Positions 20,701 through 30,899 of a DNA stretch of 64,000 nucleotides are shown in pieces. How positions within the stretch are numbered: the first letter of the stretch is position 1; each line of letters starts with the position of its first letter. The DNA is from Serinus canaria (lineage: Eukaryota > Chordata > Aves > Passeriformes > Fringillidae). The stretch is from contig NC_066314.1 in the NCBI RefSeq assembly GCF_022539315.1, positions 51,893,180 through 51,957,179 of the forward strand. The letters are read 5' to 3'. The position numbers and the translations under genes were made by a program. Under the pieces are notes generated by a model. The model saw only the letters and a list, made by a program, of their open reading frames with translations, ran no database searches and was not told the DNA's origin.

Positions 20701-23700
20701 CAGCAAATGAAAAACTGCAGTGACATTTTCTCCGTATTCTACAGTGGAAGAAACACAGCAATTATTCCATACCTTGTCTGTATGCAGTGTCAGGCTGGCT
20801 GCTGGCTTACCCACAGCCATGTCCCACAAAATCACTGTGTTGTCAGCAGAGGCACTTGCTAAAACATTCCTGATAATGGATCAAAAATTAGTTTTAAAAT
20901 TCTTTCTACAGATACAAACAAATAATGGTCAAAAATCCAAAATACACACAGAGCCCAATTCTGAGAACAAGTACACTGTGGTCTATAGATGATTCCTCTC
21001 AAGCCTGAGGGATAACTCTGAGGGCAATTCCAAGTTTTAAGTAAAGATTATAAATAGGCTATATTACATTATAGAAAACTTATAACAATGACAGCTCTGC
21101 TTCTATTTCCCCTGACATTACTTAAAATACCATTTACTCAAAGATTTCTCAAACAAAACAAAGTAATAAAGGCTTTGAAGCACATTCTTTCCTTTGACAT
21201 TTAATAATATTTTTAAACATTACCTATGCTACTTTTTTCTGTTTGCATATGCATGCAGCCAAGAACCTGACAAACCTGTTTGTGAAAAGTTTTGCTCTTT
21301 AATATCTGTTTATATTCCTACTGAAGACACAACACTATATCCTTTGTAGACTGCTGAATATAACCACTTAATTTTCAGTTAGTTTACAGACCCCACATTT
21401 CAACTTAGATTTGACCAATTGGGTCAAGAGCAATAAAAACAGCTTAAAAGTTTTATCAGAAAAAACAAATCAAAACATCCCCAAGTTCCTGCAAACATAC
21501 ACTACATTTCCTATAACTGCTTCATTGCTCTTAAAATCAGATTTATTACCTTAACATGTTGTTTCTGATTGAAACTGGTCCCCCTCCCCTTTTTATATTA
21601 ACCCAGTGTTTCTGGCTGGAAGAGTTAACATTCTCCTGGAAATGCTGTTTTCCCAAGCAATGTTACAAAGGAGAGTAAAGAAAATGCATAGTGAAGGCTG
21701 TAAGAGCATTTTACACTAACACCACTATAACCTATAGGCAGAAGGTTGTTTGTAGAGAGTTGTCACAACATGCCTTGCTTAAAAGAAAGAAACAACAATA
21801 AAGCATTTTATATATAAGCTGCTCCAAGGAGTTCCTTGTTTTCTCCATAAGCTGCCCAATTCAGGGCTGGTTTTGTTTTGTGAAAGACCTACCAGTATCA
21901 ATGAATTTGTAACTCAGCACATTACAGAATTATGCGTTCCAAACTTAACTAATGAATTTCTTTTCATCCCTGTCTGTATTATCACCAGACTATTCCTAGG
22001 TACACGAAAGCTCCTCTTTTGTATGACTGATGGACTGATGACTGTCACACTCTGTGCATATGTGTCTAATTTAAGAACACTGTACATTAAGAGTGCAATT
22101 TATATACATTTACTGAGGTCTGTTTGGGTGTTTTCTTAGTATCTAGATAAGAAAGCAGTACAAGTGAAGGCTCACACCTGCTCATCAGAATATTCAGAGT
22201 TGTCTGTGTACACGTTCAAAGGCAAAGACATTTATGACAGCAGAAAAAATTTAAAAACAGAAGTCAGCCTGTGTCTGACTGAAGCAGTTTCAAGACCTTT
22301 GCTGAGGATCCTCTGACAGATGAAACTGTTAACAACAACCTAAGTGATAAAAAACCAGCAGCATCTTTACTTCAGTCAGCACACTGTCCTTGACCTCTGC
22401 CCCAAGATGGGCCAGATTTGTGCTGCTTCTATAGCAGCACTTCATTTCTAGTTAATTCCGGCAACAAGGAATTTTCTCTGTCTAGAGGCCAGAGGCATTG
22501 CAGTAATTAAGCTATAGGGCTTTTACACTCTCCTGTTCACAGTTCTGGGACAAAAGCCAGAAGGAAAAAAAACCAAAACAGTATAGCAAGGACTTTCTTC
22601 TATAAATCTACTTGTCTCTGTTGAAATGGGGGTTTAGGCCACTGGCAGACCAGCATAGCTCAGGGCAGCCCTTCTGCTTCTCCAGTTTGAACAAATGAAA
22701 TGTAGACAATTTATCAAATGGCTCACACCCACCTTTGTCCTGCCCTCATCTGGACAACCTGCAAATCAAAAATGACCTGCAGCAATATACAAGTATTAAA
22801 AAAAATATTAAAAATCAAGAGCTCTAGTTAAAAAAATAATTAAAGAAAGGAGTGTGTTTTTAAGAATGCATTAATTTCAGCAGTGCTTTCAAGTTTTTGG
22901 ATTTTGTGTGAAAACTGCATGCCTAATTAAGACTGCAAGTTTCTAACATTCATTGTTATTCAAGTATTCTTTTACCTGCTTTGTTTATTCCATGAAAGAT
23001 CAAGCACAGCGTCAGTATGTCCTTCAGTCCCTTCTGAAGATAAACTCTGTATATACACACAACATAAACAGACTTTTGAAAATTACAGCTTCAGTGCAAA
23101 TCAAGCATTACTCCACATTAGCATGATTTCCCTAAACCCTTCACAAACAGCTTCATATTAAATTACTCTCACTTGCGGCTCCACAGCTTTTGAGAGAACC
23201 ATCTCTGCACCCACCACCTGCACCCTGCCTATTACCCTAGATTGCAGATTGCTCCAGCTGCTGGGTTTACAGAACTGGTTATTCCCTTCAGGCTAGTAAA
23301 AGAAATCTCATTATTTCCAGCTAATGTGCAACTTCTTCAGCTTCTCGCTAAACTCTCCTGGCAGTTTCCTCTCCCTCCTCCCAATTAACTGAGCTTTGGG
23401 TCCTTGCAACTGCCAGTTCCTGCAACTTCCAATTTTAAATAGTTAAGATTCAAAGTTTACTGGGACAACACCCCACTCCTGTTCTGCTCTTAATTCCAGG
23501 CTTTAGTTATTTAGAGAACAATTAGCATTTCAAATATTGTAGGGGGGAAAAAAGAAGGCATTATCCCTGCAATAAATTTCCTCCATCCAACCAGGTAAAC
23601 CTTTTTGCAACACTTACTTTCTTTCCTTTCTTTTTCTTCTTTTTCTCTTTCTTGCCTCCAAGAGAAAAGACTGGTTCCAAGGATTCTACTACATCAAGGT

Positions 23701-26700
23701 CCCAAATGTCAATGACTGGGGTCATGTTACCCACTGCAACATAATTTCCTACAAACAAAAAACCAAATGTAACCAGTTTATTTAGGTATGAAACAGCGTA
23801 TTTGGCAATCCAGCTGTTCCTTATTTCTTTGGATAAGTAAAACTTATGTGCCACAATCTTCTATTTGAATGTATTTATGTTTATAAATGGACCAAGCAGA
23901 TGTTGCCAGAAAAAAATTTACTTGCTCTCCTTCCCCTTCAGTACAAGTAACTGTTTAAACAAGCTGTATAAAGTGGCATGTTTTGTTTGTTTTCAAAAGA
24001 AAAAAAACCAACCAAAACTAAATCCCATCCCCTGTACTGTGGAAGGAAAAAAAATCTGAGAAACACAGGAAAAATGTTACTAAATACATAAATATATAAT
24101 ATATATATAAATTTTGCTGTGGTTTACATTTAATTAACTGCACTGGGCACAAAGACATTTAACAAAAGCAACCTTTCGTTTGTAAACAGAAAATAAAGCA
24201 GATTTTAGAGATTGCTCTGGTCTGCCGACAATAATTAACTGTTTGCAATAAAATCAGTATTTTAGTGAAAGCATTTGTTACAGCAGCATCACTGAGATGA
24301 CTGTATCATGACACTTACACGCTTTTCAAGCAAAAATTCTTTAACTGGACACTGACAGTATCCTTTGTAATTTACCTGTTGATTCATCTGGACTAGGATC
24401 AAAATTCAACCACTCCAGACTCAGAGGGTAAGCAGGCAAGATAATGTCATGATGGACATAAAATGAGTCCTCTTCATGATTATAAACTGAAAAAAAAGTT
24501 ATGCATGACTTCAGTGAAGAGGGAAAGCAAACAATTATGAGCAGGTCACGTCTACAAAAGGCAGTTGTGGAAAAAACAAAATTCTCAAGGAGATTTAGAA
24601 GGAAAATTCACAGAGTCTTCAGAGATTTACTGCAGAGGCCAGACCCTCTACAAATGTTGTACCTCACAGAATTACACAAAATAAACATTGTTCTGTGTAC
24701 TTTAGATAAAGGTGTGACAAATTCAGTCAAGGTTCAATACTTTTACTTTGTCTCTTCATAATCTCTTCATAGTATGTGCTCCATATCCAGCACTTTCTCC
24801 ATCAGGATACATTCATTTTACAGGATTAGCAATCAAAAAAAAAATTATTCCAGATGAAGTTGAAAGGGAAATTAACGTAAAAAGACAAACCAGAGGAAGG
24901 TGAAGAAGTCAGAAGTTACCTTTAGCAGACGGTAACTGAGATACAGGAAAAGTTTTGGTAAAGCAGCCATTTACTAAACACAAATTCTCTGTAGCCAGCT
25001 ATTTTTCTCCTTATAATAAAATAACTTACCAACTGGACAGCAGAGAAAACCCATTATTTATTTTAATAACATGCTATCACACACACAAAATCATAGTGCA
25101 TGTGACAGATAATCAGATACTAACTGAAGTCTCCAGTTAACTAAGTTATCTTAGTAGTCAACTAAGACAAGGTTACTCAATTCTAGAAACTGCAGAAGCC
25201 TTTGCTATTGTTCTGTAGGTTTATACTGGGTATGAACTTACAGTTAGTAAAATTTGTAAACACCTCCAGACATAGAAAATGTCACATGCTGGTATCTGAA
25301 TAGATGCTTTCACACATTTTGGTCATGTTGGTTGCTTAAAATGAAATACTTTGCCTACAGAAACACAGACCACAGCACAAGTGGCCAGAAACATTCCCAA
25401 AAGAACCACAGGAAGCAAAGCTGATAATGTCAGCATGTTCAATAGTATTTACTGGCTACAAAAAAAAATTTTTTACACAACAAAAGTAAATCTATTTCTA
25501 GACCAAGCAATATGCAGGCCCCATTAAGGATTATCTCTTCTAGACCATGATGATAAAGATGCTGGTTCTTCTAATCCCAGCAGTGGAAAGCCCACTTAAA
25601 GAAGCAAGGAGAAAGCTAAAGGAAAAAAAACCCACAAAAAACCAAAACAAACCAGTAGAGGATGCTTGCAGGATATGGAAAGTAAGACTGGAATGAAGAG
25701 CATATGTTCAGAGAATAAAAATGCCATAGTATTTCCTAAAAGTTTTAAGAAATGAAATAAGGAAAAGAATTGCTATACACCGTAAAAGAAGCTAGCTATC
25801 CTTTAAATAACAATAATTACACAGGAAATACTCTAGTCCTGAAAAGTAGCTAAAGCACCATGACATGGAAAAGTACAAAACACAAGGCAGAAGTGGAGAA
25901 AAATCCTTCTCAAGACCATCCCACTCCCTTTTCAACACAGCCACGTGGCACATGTTAGGCAAGACATTTCCTATGATCACTGTAAAGAACAAACCCTATT
26001 TTACTCACCATGGACCTCCAAACTACAGCAGTCTTTATCAACTCTGCCACAAAGGACAAGATTGTCACTGGGTTTAATCAAAAAGTCCTCCTGTTCATAT
26101 TGCTCCTAAACAGCAAAAAGAGAAGACGAGGGGTGTTGAGCAAAGCACACAAAAGCGTGAAACTACCCGTGTTCAAAAGCTGGAATCAGTAATTTTGAAC
26201 CCCAGCTGAGAACACTCAAAATCACTCCAATGCCCACCCAGCTAAAATCATGTTATGGTGCTGAACAGAGAAAAGCAAGAACCAGACCTGATTCTTGGGA
26301 GAGTGAATAGTCATTAACTTAGATGAAAGGACCTTTATGTGAACACAGGTGGGTTTGTAGAGATGTTTAATTATCAAATATAATTAAATAATATATATTA
26401 TCAATATACATATATTTCAAAGCTATCCTGATACAGCTGATTGCTGAAAAGAAATTCATCACCAGGAGTCCACAAACAAAGGTGATTTCCCTTGTGGTCC
26501 TGTGCCTTGACCGTTTATATAACAGCATTTTACCCAATAAGAATGCTGCAGCTCCTCACATCCAGGAAATACTTCCACTGTCTACTTCCTCAAAAATATT
26601 TCCCAAGAAGTACTGCATACAGCACTCCCAGGCATTCAGCTGTACCACAACAGATGTAACCTCTCATCTGATTTTCATTGTTACTGAGGAACAGAAGGAA

Positions 26701-29700
26701 CTAGGGAATTTTTATTGTGAAAAATTAAGAACAGTACAGGAGTCAATAATCTTACACAGAGTACCATCCTTCCCATCTTCAACACATACAAGACTTTGTG
26801 GACTTCTCATTGCAAGCTTTTAAGTTTGGGGTTGTTTTATTCAAGCATACTTCAATATTTGAATTCTATCAAGTCCTGCAATTCTTTGAATTCACTTAAG
26901 GTTACACAACACATAGTCTTTAACAGTTCCAGTAGTAAATGTCAAATGACAACAAAATGCACACTGAAGAACTTTCAGAATTTGGGCGAGAACTTGAGCA
27001 TAGGAAGAAGAGCTTGCTTTTCTTCTGAGAAAAAGGTGTTCATTTTCTGTATGCAGAAGTTGGATTTGTAGACAAAGGCGTTGCCATCAGACAGTGGAAA
27101 CTAATACAGGCAGAAGCAGCCAATGGCACAGTACTATTGAGATACACACACACACAAACACATATACACTGAGCACTGATATATTAGACACATTGCTTGA
27201 GTCCAGAGTCCACCTCAGCTTGATTTCTTACACAAACTGGAGGAAGGTGCAAGAGTCTTGTAATCTGTGAATTTTTCTAATTTTGGCCACTAGCTGCCTG
27301 AGACTGGTTATTTCTTCAGGTGTTTTCTGTGACCTACTAGGCAGGTGAAAAACCACTCAATGTACAGAAGTGCATGGTTTAAGTAAGGAGCCAGTTCACC
27401 TTAATCACCTACTTAAATGCAAAAGGCACAAAAAGAAGGGACTGTACAAAGCAGCCTTAAAAGAGCACCATCCAACCAAAACTCTGGCACACCTTTCAAA
27501 AGGACTGCAAGTACTTACACACCGCAAGGCAGAGTGGAAAATTTAAGTGATTTTAAAGTTCGTGCAGTTTAAGATAATTAACATTTTTTAAGTACTCACA
27601 GTGGTTTTTAGAGTGATGTAAGGATCATTTTCATTGCTCCCATATACTGCCAGAGTAGCCAAAGAGTCTCCAAGTTTTAAATCACCTAGATGGGAATTTC
27701 AGAACACATTTTATAAATGTCTGTAACAGGCAAAGTTAGAAACTCTTGTACCAATACCTGTATTACCTATACAGCAACTATCAGGAGTGGGCTACATGAA
27801 CTTCCAAGTTCTAAACATAAGTACCTTGTTAAGATAAACTGCTTAGTGCTTTCAAGGACTTCTGCTGCTCTGCTCCAGCACTACAGCAGTCAGAGTGACC
27901 TTTCCAACACGCTGTTGGTCTCAGTGTCAACAAGGGGGACACTGAACTGTTTCCCTCGCTAAATGACTTCCCAAGACGGGACAAGCAAATCATCAAAACT
28001 GTGAATTTCTGAAACTTAACACAGTGTAGCCTTGGGATATTAAAGTCTTAAGTACAACAAGAAGTGGAAAGGTCCTTCACCTACACTGCACATCTGACAC
28101 GCATATTTTTCTTACCTGTGTATTCCTCTGCATCGTAATTGTCCAAATCATATTCATCCAGTTCGTGATCAGACAGCTCTTCATTGTTTTGGGAAGACTT
28201 AGTGCTGCTGCCAGGCACTGGTGCATTTGTGTCACCTGCTGTCTGGCCTTCATCACTGCCACCAGCACCATCCCTGTGGAAAGAACACAGCCCTGAGAAA
28301 GTGTGGCAGACACACAGAACACTTCCAGGGGGTGCTGGTGAGATTTCAGCACACAGACCCAGCTACTCACATGGCTTTCAAGTCTTTATGCCAATAATTT
28401 TGAAATCCATTCACTCCTTCTAGAGCCTTTCCTAAAGTACAAGGCATCTATAATTCTCAGGCTTTCAGAGAAAGCTTTGCCTTGAAAGTTTCCATGGCAA
28501 AACATGGCACAAATTTTCCTCAACAAGGTAAACTGTGTATGCAAGTCCCTTTCTCTTACATGTGTTTTGTGGATACCATGTTGTCACCCTCACTTCTGTG
28601 CATTCACATATGTCCATGTCATTCCTTCCTTCCCTTTCCCCAATCAGAGGCATGGTCAGGTGTGAGAATTCCCACATTTCTTCAAGCTTTTTAAGACCTA
28701 ATTTCCTCATACTTCCCATATTTATATGAAGTAAAAATAACATAGAATTAATTAGGTAAGGTCACACTGTGGATTCTTCTTATGGGATAAACCATGCAAC
28801 ATCTAGAAAAATCAGAACTTTGTGGCATGAACTCTGCATGCAAGGAATACAGGAGGAGAAAATGCATATTAAAGGCTGTTTGAGAGGATAACAAACACCC
28901 AAGATGTCCCAATGGAGCATGCTCCAAAGAAACTCACCCCTGCTCAACACACTCTATCTGTCCCGCACACAAAATTCCCAAGCAACAATAAGCCAAGGCA
29001 GTTCTCAGATACGGTTTCTAAATTAAATATCAGAAGCCTAATTTTCCTAATTTGTTCAGTAAAATAATACTTCACATTAGCAACATAACTAGAGACGAAC
29101 AACAAGACAATTACATAAAATAACTAAATCCGAGTTTGACTTGTGATCTTTGCACAGGGAAAAAAGCAAGGTGTTGCAACAAATTATAAATAGATCAGCT
29201 GTTTCAGATGGTCTTCAAACTTCCATCCTCAAGTTTTATAGAATGCATAAAAAACAGCACCTCAAATCTTTCCATGCTTTTGAAATTGCAAGAGAAAGGA
29301 AATCACTCAGAAAACCAAAAGCTTACACACAGAAAGGGGAAATAAATAACTCTGCAGAAAGCAGAAATGTTAATCAGTTAAGAAATTAACATGATGTGAG
29401 AATCTTCCAAATGTTTAAGATTATTTTGGAACCAATAAATAACCAAAACCAGAAAAAACAGAATAAAATACATCCTGGGACAATACACTCTGCTCAGCAG
29501 TGTCACTGATACATCCAACAGATACAGGATGGACAATATTCATTCAACTCAAAAACGTTTTCTTTTACCTGTTGCATCTGTTCAACCACACACCCTGCAC
29601 AGCTGAAACACTCAGAAGCCTAAATCTATGAACAGATGTAACAGAAAATGGCCAGAAAATGGAATAAGACCTGAAGCCTCTATTCTTTCTAGACAAAAGA

Positions 29701-30610
29701 GAGACATTTCTTTCTTGTCTTCTATTGTGTTTCCTAAATACGTCACTTCTTGTATTAGTTTTGTAAATACATTTTTCTAAAAAGCAGAGCGTCAAGACTT
29801 AACACAACTGCATAACGAAGAGCTCTCATTGCTGAGGGGAGAATTGTGATGCCTCCAGTTTCACTGTGCAACATAAACACACCTCTGAGTGTTGTTTTGC
29901 CTTTCCTACCAAAGCACGAATACCCCGTCACTCTGATATCCACTGCGCACTCCCTACCTAGACTGTCCTGTCCCACAATCGGCACCATTTTCCCAGTCAG
30001 TCTGGGACTCCCATCTCGGTTTGCCACATGTCCAAAGCAGCCACAGTTACAAACACAGCGCTGTAATTCTCACTGTGGGCGGGAACAGCAGCTCCAGCGA
30101 GCGCCAGGGCCCGCAATGCCCATCACTGCCAGTGACAGCCCGCAGTGACAGCCGAGGAACCACAGGGGAACGCAGCCGCCTCGTCACGTCCACGACGGCA
30201 GCACCGATGGTCCCCGGACGCCAGGCTACCCTGGCACGGCGTCTCCGGGAGGAATCCGCGCTGCTGCCTGCTGCCTCGCTCCACGCCGTAGCCCCCGGGC
30301 TGCGTTTCCCCCGTGCCCGGGCCGTCCCGTCCCCTCCCCGGCTCTCGGAGCGCCCGACCAGAGCCCGAGAGTCGCGGCGAGTCCCTCCCGCTGCCCCGGC
30401 TCACCCCAGCCTGTCCTGCGCCTCCTCGATGAGACCCTTCAGCTCCTCCTCGCTGAGCTGCACCTGCGGGGCGGACAGAGAGGGGTGAGGACGGCGGCAG
30501 GGGCGGGCGAGCTTCCCTCAGCGCGACCCCAGCCCCGGCCCCACCTTGTCGGGCGTCTCCTTGGCCACGCCGCGCCGCACCCAGGCGGCGCAGGGCACGG
30601 GGCAGCTCAT
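14664..30610 (-). CDS. PWP1: PWP1, WD40-repeat chromatin/rDNA transcription factor (complete, 15 coding exons)
   Basis: Fifteen - strand exons join in phase into 494 residues plus TGA: 30610-30545, 30463-30405, 28273-28116, 27685-27600, 26105-26009, 24486-24376, 23748-23618, 23046-22976, 20869-20773, 19896-19835, 18083-17972, 16636-16546, 16175-16054, 15607-15502 and 14779-14664. Human PWP1 has 501. It starts [18 protein letters not shown]. Layout: N-terminal helix (23-41), Ser/Glu/Asp-rich acidic region (43-94), conserved pre-WD region (96-236) with a Lys-rich run (~232-243), then WD repeats (~243-440) with motifs such as NTVILWD and [11 protein letters not shown], and a Ser-rich tail ending AMES. 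Known role: a nucleolar/chromatin WD40 protein supporting Pol I rRNA transcription and histone H4K20 methylation states. All introns are GT-AG. The start is the only ATG that matches the family N terminus. Confidence 0.97.
15502..15607 (-). CDS. PWP1: PWP1 exon 14
   Basis: The acceptor is ccctgtcag and the donor is GTAATG at 15501. It encodes [20 protein letters not shown] then [15 protein letters not shown], the last WD unit. Confidence 0.95.
16019..16052 (-). repeat. 17-bp tandem duplication at PWP1 intron 13 donor
   Basis: Two adjacent identical 17-bp copies (16036-16052 and 16019-16035). The first begins at the second base of the intron, so the splice-donor flank itself is duplicated. 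Confidence 0.9.
16054..16175 (-). CDS. PWP1: PWP1 exon 13: WD repeat
   Basis: The acceptor is cttccag. The donor is GTACAG at 16053, a weaker match to the consensus, and it sits at the edge of a 17-bp tandem duplication. It encodes [20 protein letters not shown] then [20 protein letters not shown]. Confidence 0.95.
16546..16636 (-). CDS. PWP1: PWP1 exon 12: WD repeat
   Basis: The acceptor is gatttcgtag and the donor is GTAAAT at 16545. It encodes [20 protein letters not shown] then [10 protein letters not shown]. Confidence 0.95.
17234..17508 (+). mobile_element. CR1 LINE fragment, 5'-truncated, in PWP1 intron 11
   Basis: The text matches the remembered CR1 3' region: gtctcttctccaggtaataa, gcctcaagttgcaccagggg, gtcaagcactggcacaggct, a ccctggaggtatttaaa motif, acatggtttagtggtggact, and ttttccaacct near the end. 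It is inserted antisense to PWP1. No intact ORF remains. Confidence 0.85.
17972..18083 (-). CDS. PWP1: PWP1 exon 11: WD repeat
   Basis: The acceptor is cccctag and the donor is GTGAGT at 17971. It encodes [20 protein letters not shown] then [17 protein letters not shown], matching the human segment closely. Confidence 0.95.
19835..19896 (-). CDS. PWP1: PWP1 exon 10: WD repeat
   Basis: The acceptor is ttatctag and the donor is GTATGT at 19834. It encodes [20 protein letters not shown] and two bases of a Lys codon. [12 protein letters not shown] is conserved. Confidence 0.95.
20157..20176 (+). repeat. A20 homopolymer in PWP1 intron 9
   Basis: A run of 20 A on the + strand. It may be a retroposon tail or slippage; no recognisable element body precedes it. 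Confidence 0.85.
20773..20869 (-). CDS. PWP1: PWP1 exon 9: WD repeat
   Basis: The acceptor is ttatcag and the donor is GTATGG at 20772. It encodes [20 protein letters not shown] then [12 protein letters not shown], with a clear WD dipeptide. Confidence 0.95.
22976..23046 (-). CDS. PWP1: PWP1 exon 8: start of WD repeats
   Basis: The acceptor is gtatatacag and the donor is GTAAAA at 22975. It encodes [20 protein letters not shown] then KQS. The [11 protein letters not shown] motif is the opening GH strand of a WD40 repeat. Confidence 0.94.
23618..23748 (-). CDS. PWP1: PWP1 exon 7: lysine-rich linker
   Basis: The acceptor is tttgtttgtag and the donor is GTAAGT at 23617. It encodes [20 protein letters not shown] then [11 protein letters not shown] and a Lys-rich run ([12 protein letters not shown]), probably a nuclear/nucleolar localisation signal. 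Confidence 0.95.
24376..24486 (-). CDS. PWP1: PWP1 exon 6
   Basis: The acceptor is a run of T followed by cag, and the donor is GTAAAT at 24375. It encodes [20 protein letters not shown] then [16 protein letters not shown], close to the human sequence. Confidence 0.95.
26009..26105 (-). CDS. PWP1: PWP1 exon 5
   Basis: The acceptor is ctgtttag and the donor is GTGAGT at 26008. It encodes [20 protein letters not shown] then [23 protein letters not shown] matches human PWP1. Confidence 0.95.
27600..27685 (-). CDS. PWP1: PWP1 exon 4
   Basis: The acceptor is cccatctag and the donor is GTGAGT at 27599. It encodes [20 protein letters not shown] then PYITLKTT, ending in phase 0. VYGSN-x-x-DPY is strongly conserved in the family. 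Confidence 0.95.
28116..28273 (-). CDS. PWP1: PWP1 exon 3: acidic/serine-rich region
   Basis: The acceptor is ctttccacag and the donor is GTAAGA at 28115. It encodes [18 protein letters not shown] and later [20 protein letters not shown]. The [13 protein letters not shown] acidic segment is a PWP1 hallmark (human DDDELAEYDLDKYD). Confidence 0.95.
30405..30463 (-). CDS. PWP1: PWP1 exon 2
   Basis: The acceptor is ccgccccgcag and the donor is GTGAGC at 30404. It encodes [19 protein letters not shown], an amphipathic helix, plus two bases of a Gly codon. It is separated from exon 1 by only 81 bp. Confidence 0.94.
30545..30610 (-). CDS. PWP1: PWP1 exon 1 (start codon)
   Basis: ATG at 30610-30608. 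It encodes 22 residues ending VAKETPDK, then a GTGGGG donor (30544). It lies in the CpG island. The upstream in-frame extension reads as GC-rich 5' UTR without family similarity, so this ATG is preferred. Confidence 0.95.
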
Positions 30611-30623
30611 GGCGGCACCGCTG

Positions 30624-30629
30624 CACGTG
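30624..30629. promoter_or_regulatory. CACGTG E-box near PWP1 start
   Basis: A canonical E-box core (MYC/MAX, USF type) lies 14 bp upstream of the PWP1 start codon, probably within the 5' UTR or TSS region. That PWP1 supports ribosome production makes MYC-type control plausible; this is inference. Confidence 0.5.
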
Positions 30630-30651
30630 CGAGATGCCCAGCGCGCCCCAC

Positions 30652-30659
30652 TGACGTCA
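30652..30659. promoter_or_regulatory. Perfect CRE, TGACGTCA
   Basis: A full palindromic CREB/ATF site 42 bp upstream of the PWP1 ATG. A second related site, GACGTCAT, lies at 30718-30725. Confidence 0.55.
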
Positions 30660-30782
30660 CGACAGCAGCGGACGCCGCAACGGCCAAGACCGGGGAGGGG
30701 GCGGAGATTGATGGGCGACGTCATCACTACGCGCCGGAGTGGTTGCTCGGCTTCGAGAGATGGGCGGGACCTGATGGGACGA

Positions 30783-30847
30783 GGCGGGCCCTGAAGGGGC
30801 GGGGCGGGCCCTGAAGGGGCGGGGCAGGGGCGGGGCAGGGGCGGGCG
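30783..30847. promoter_or_regulatory. Tandem GC-box array
   Basis: Repeated ggggcggggc units, partly as a tandem duplicate of gggccctgaaggggcggggc. They form several overlapping Sp1/KLF-type sites about 175-235 bp upstream of the PWP1 ATG. Confidence 0.6.
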
Positions 30848-30899
30848 CTACCGGCTCAGGGGGCCGCGGACGCTCCGGTTGTCCGGTGTGCGGGATTGA

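Larger units (their letters stand above)
30080..30860 (-). promoter_or_regulatory. PWP1: CpG-island promoter of PWP1
   Basis: GC content and CpG density rise sharply here against AT-rich flanks. The island covers exons 1-2 and extends about 250 bp upstream of the ATG. It contains GC boxes, a perfect CRE and a CACGTG E-box. No TATA box is evident, consistent with a dispersed housekeeping promoter. No + strand gene starts from it that I can see. Confidence 0.85.

Noticed and set aside
30123..30626. Long open frames on both strands in the CpG island
   Set aside because: High GC lowers stop-codon frequency. The real coding parts are the PWP1 exons at 30545-30610 and 30405-30463.
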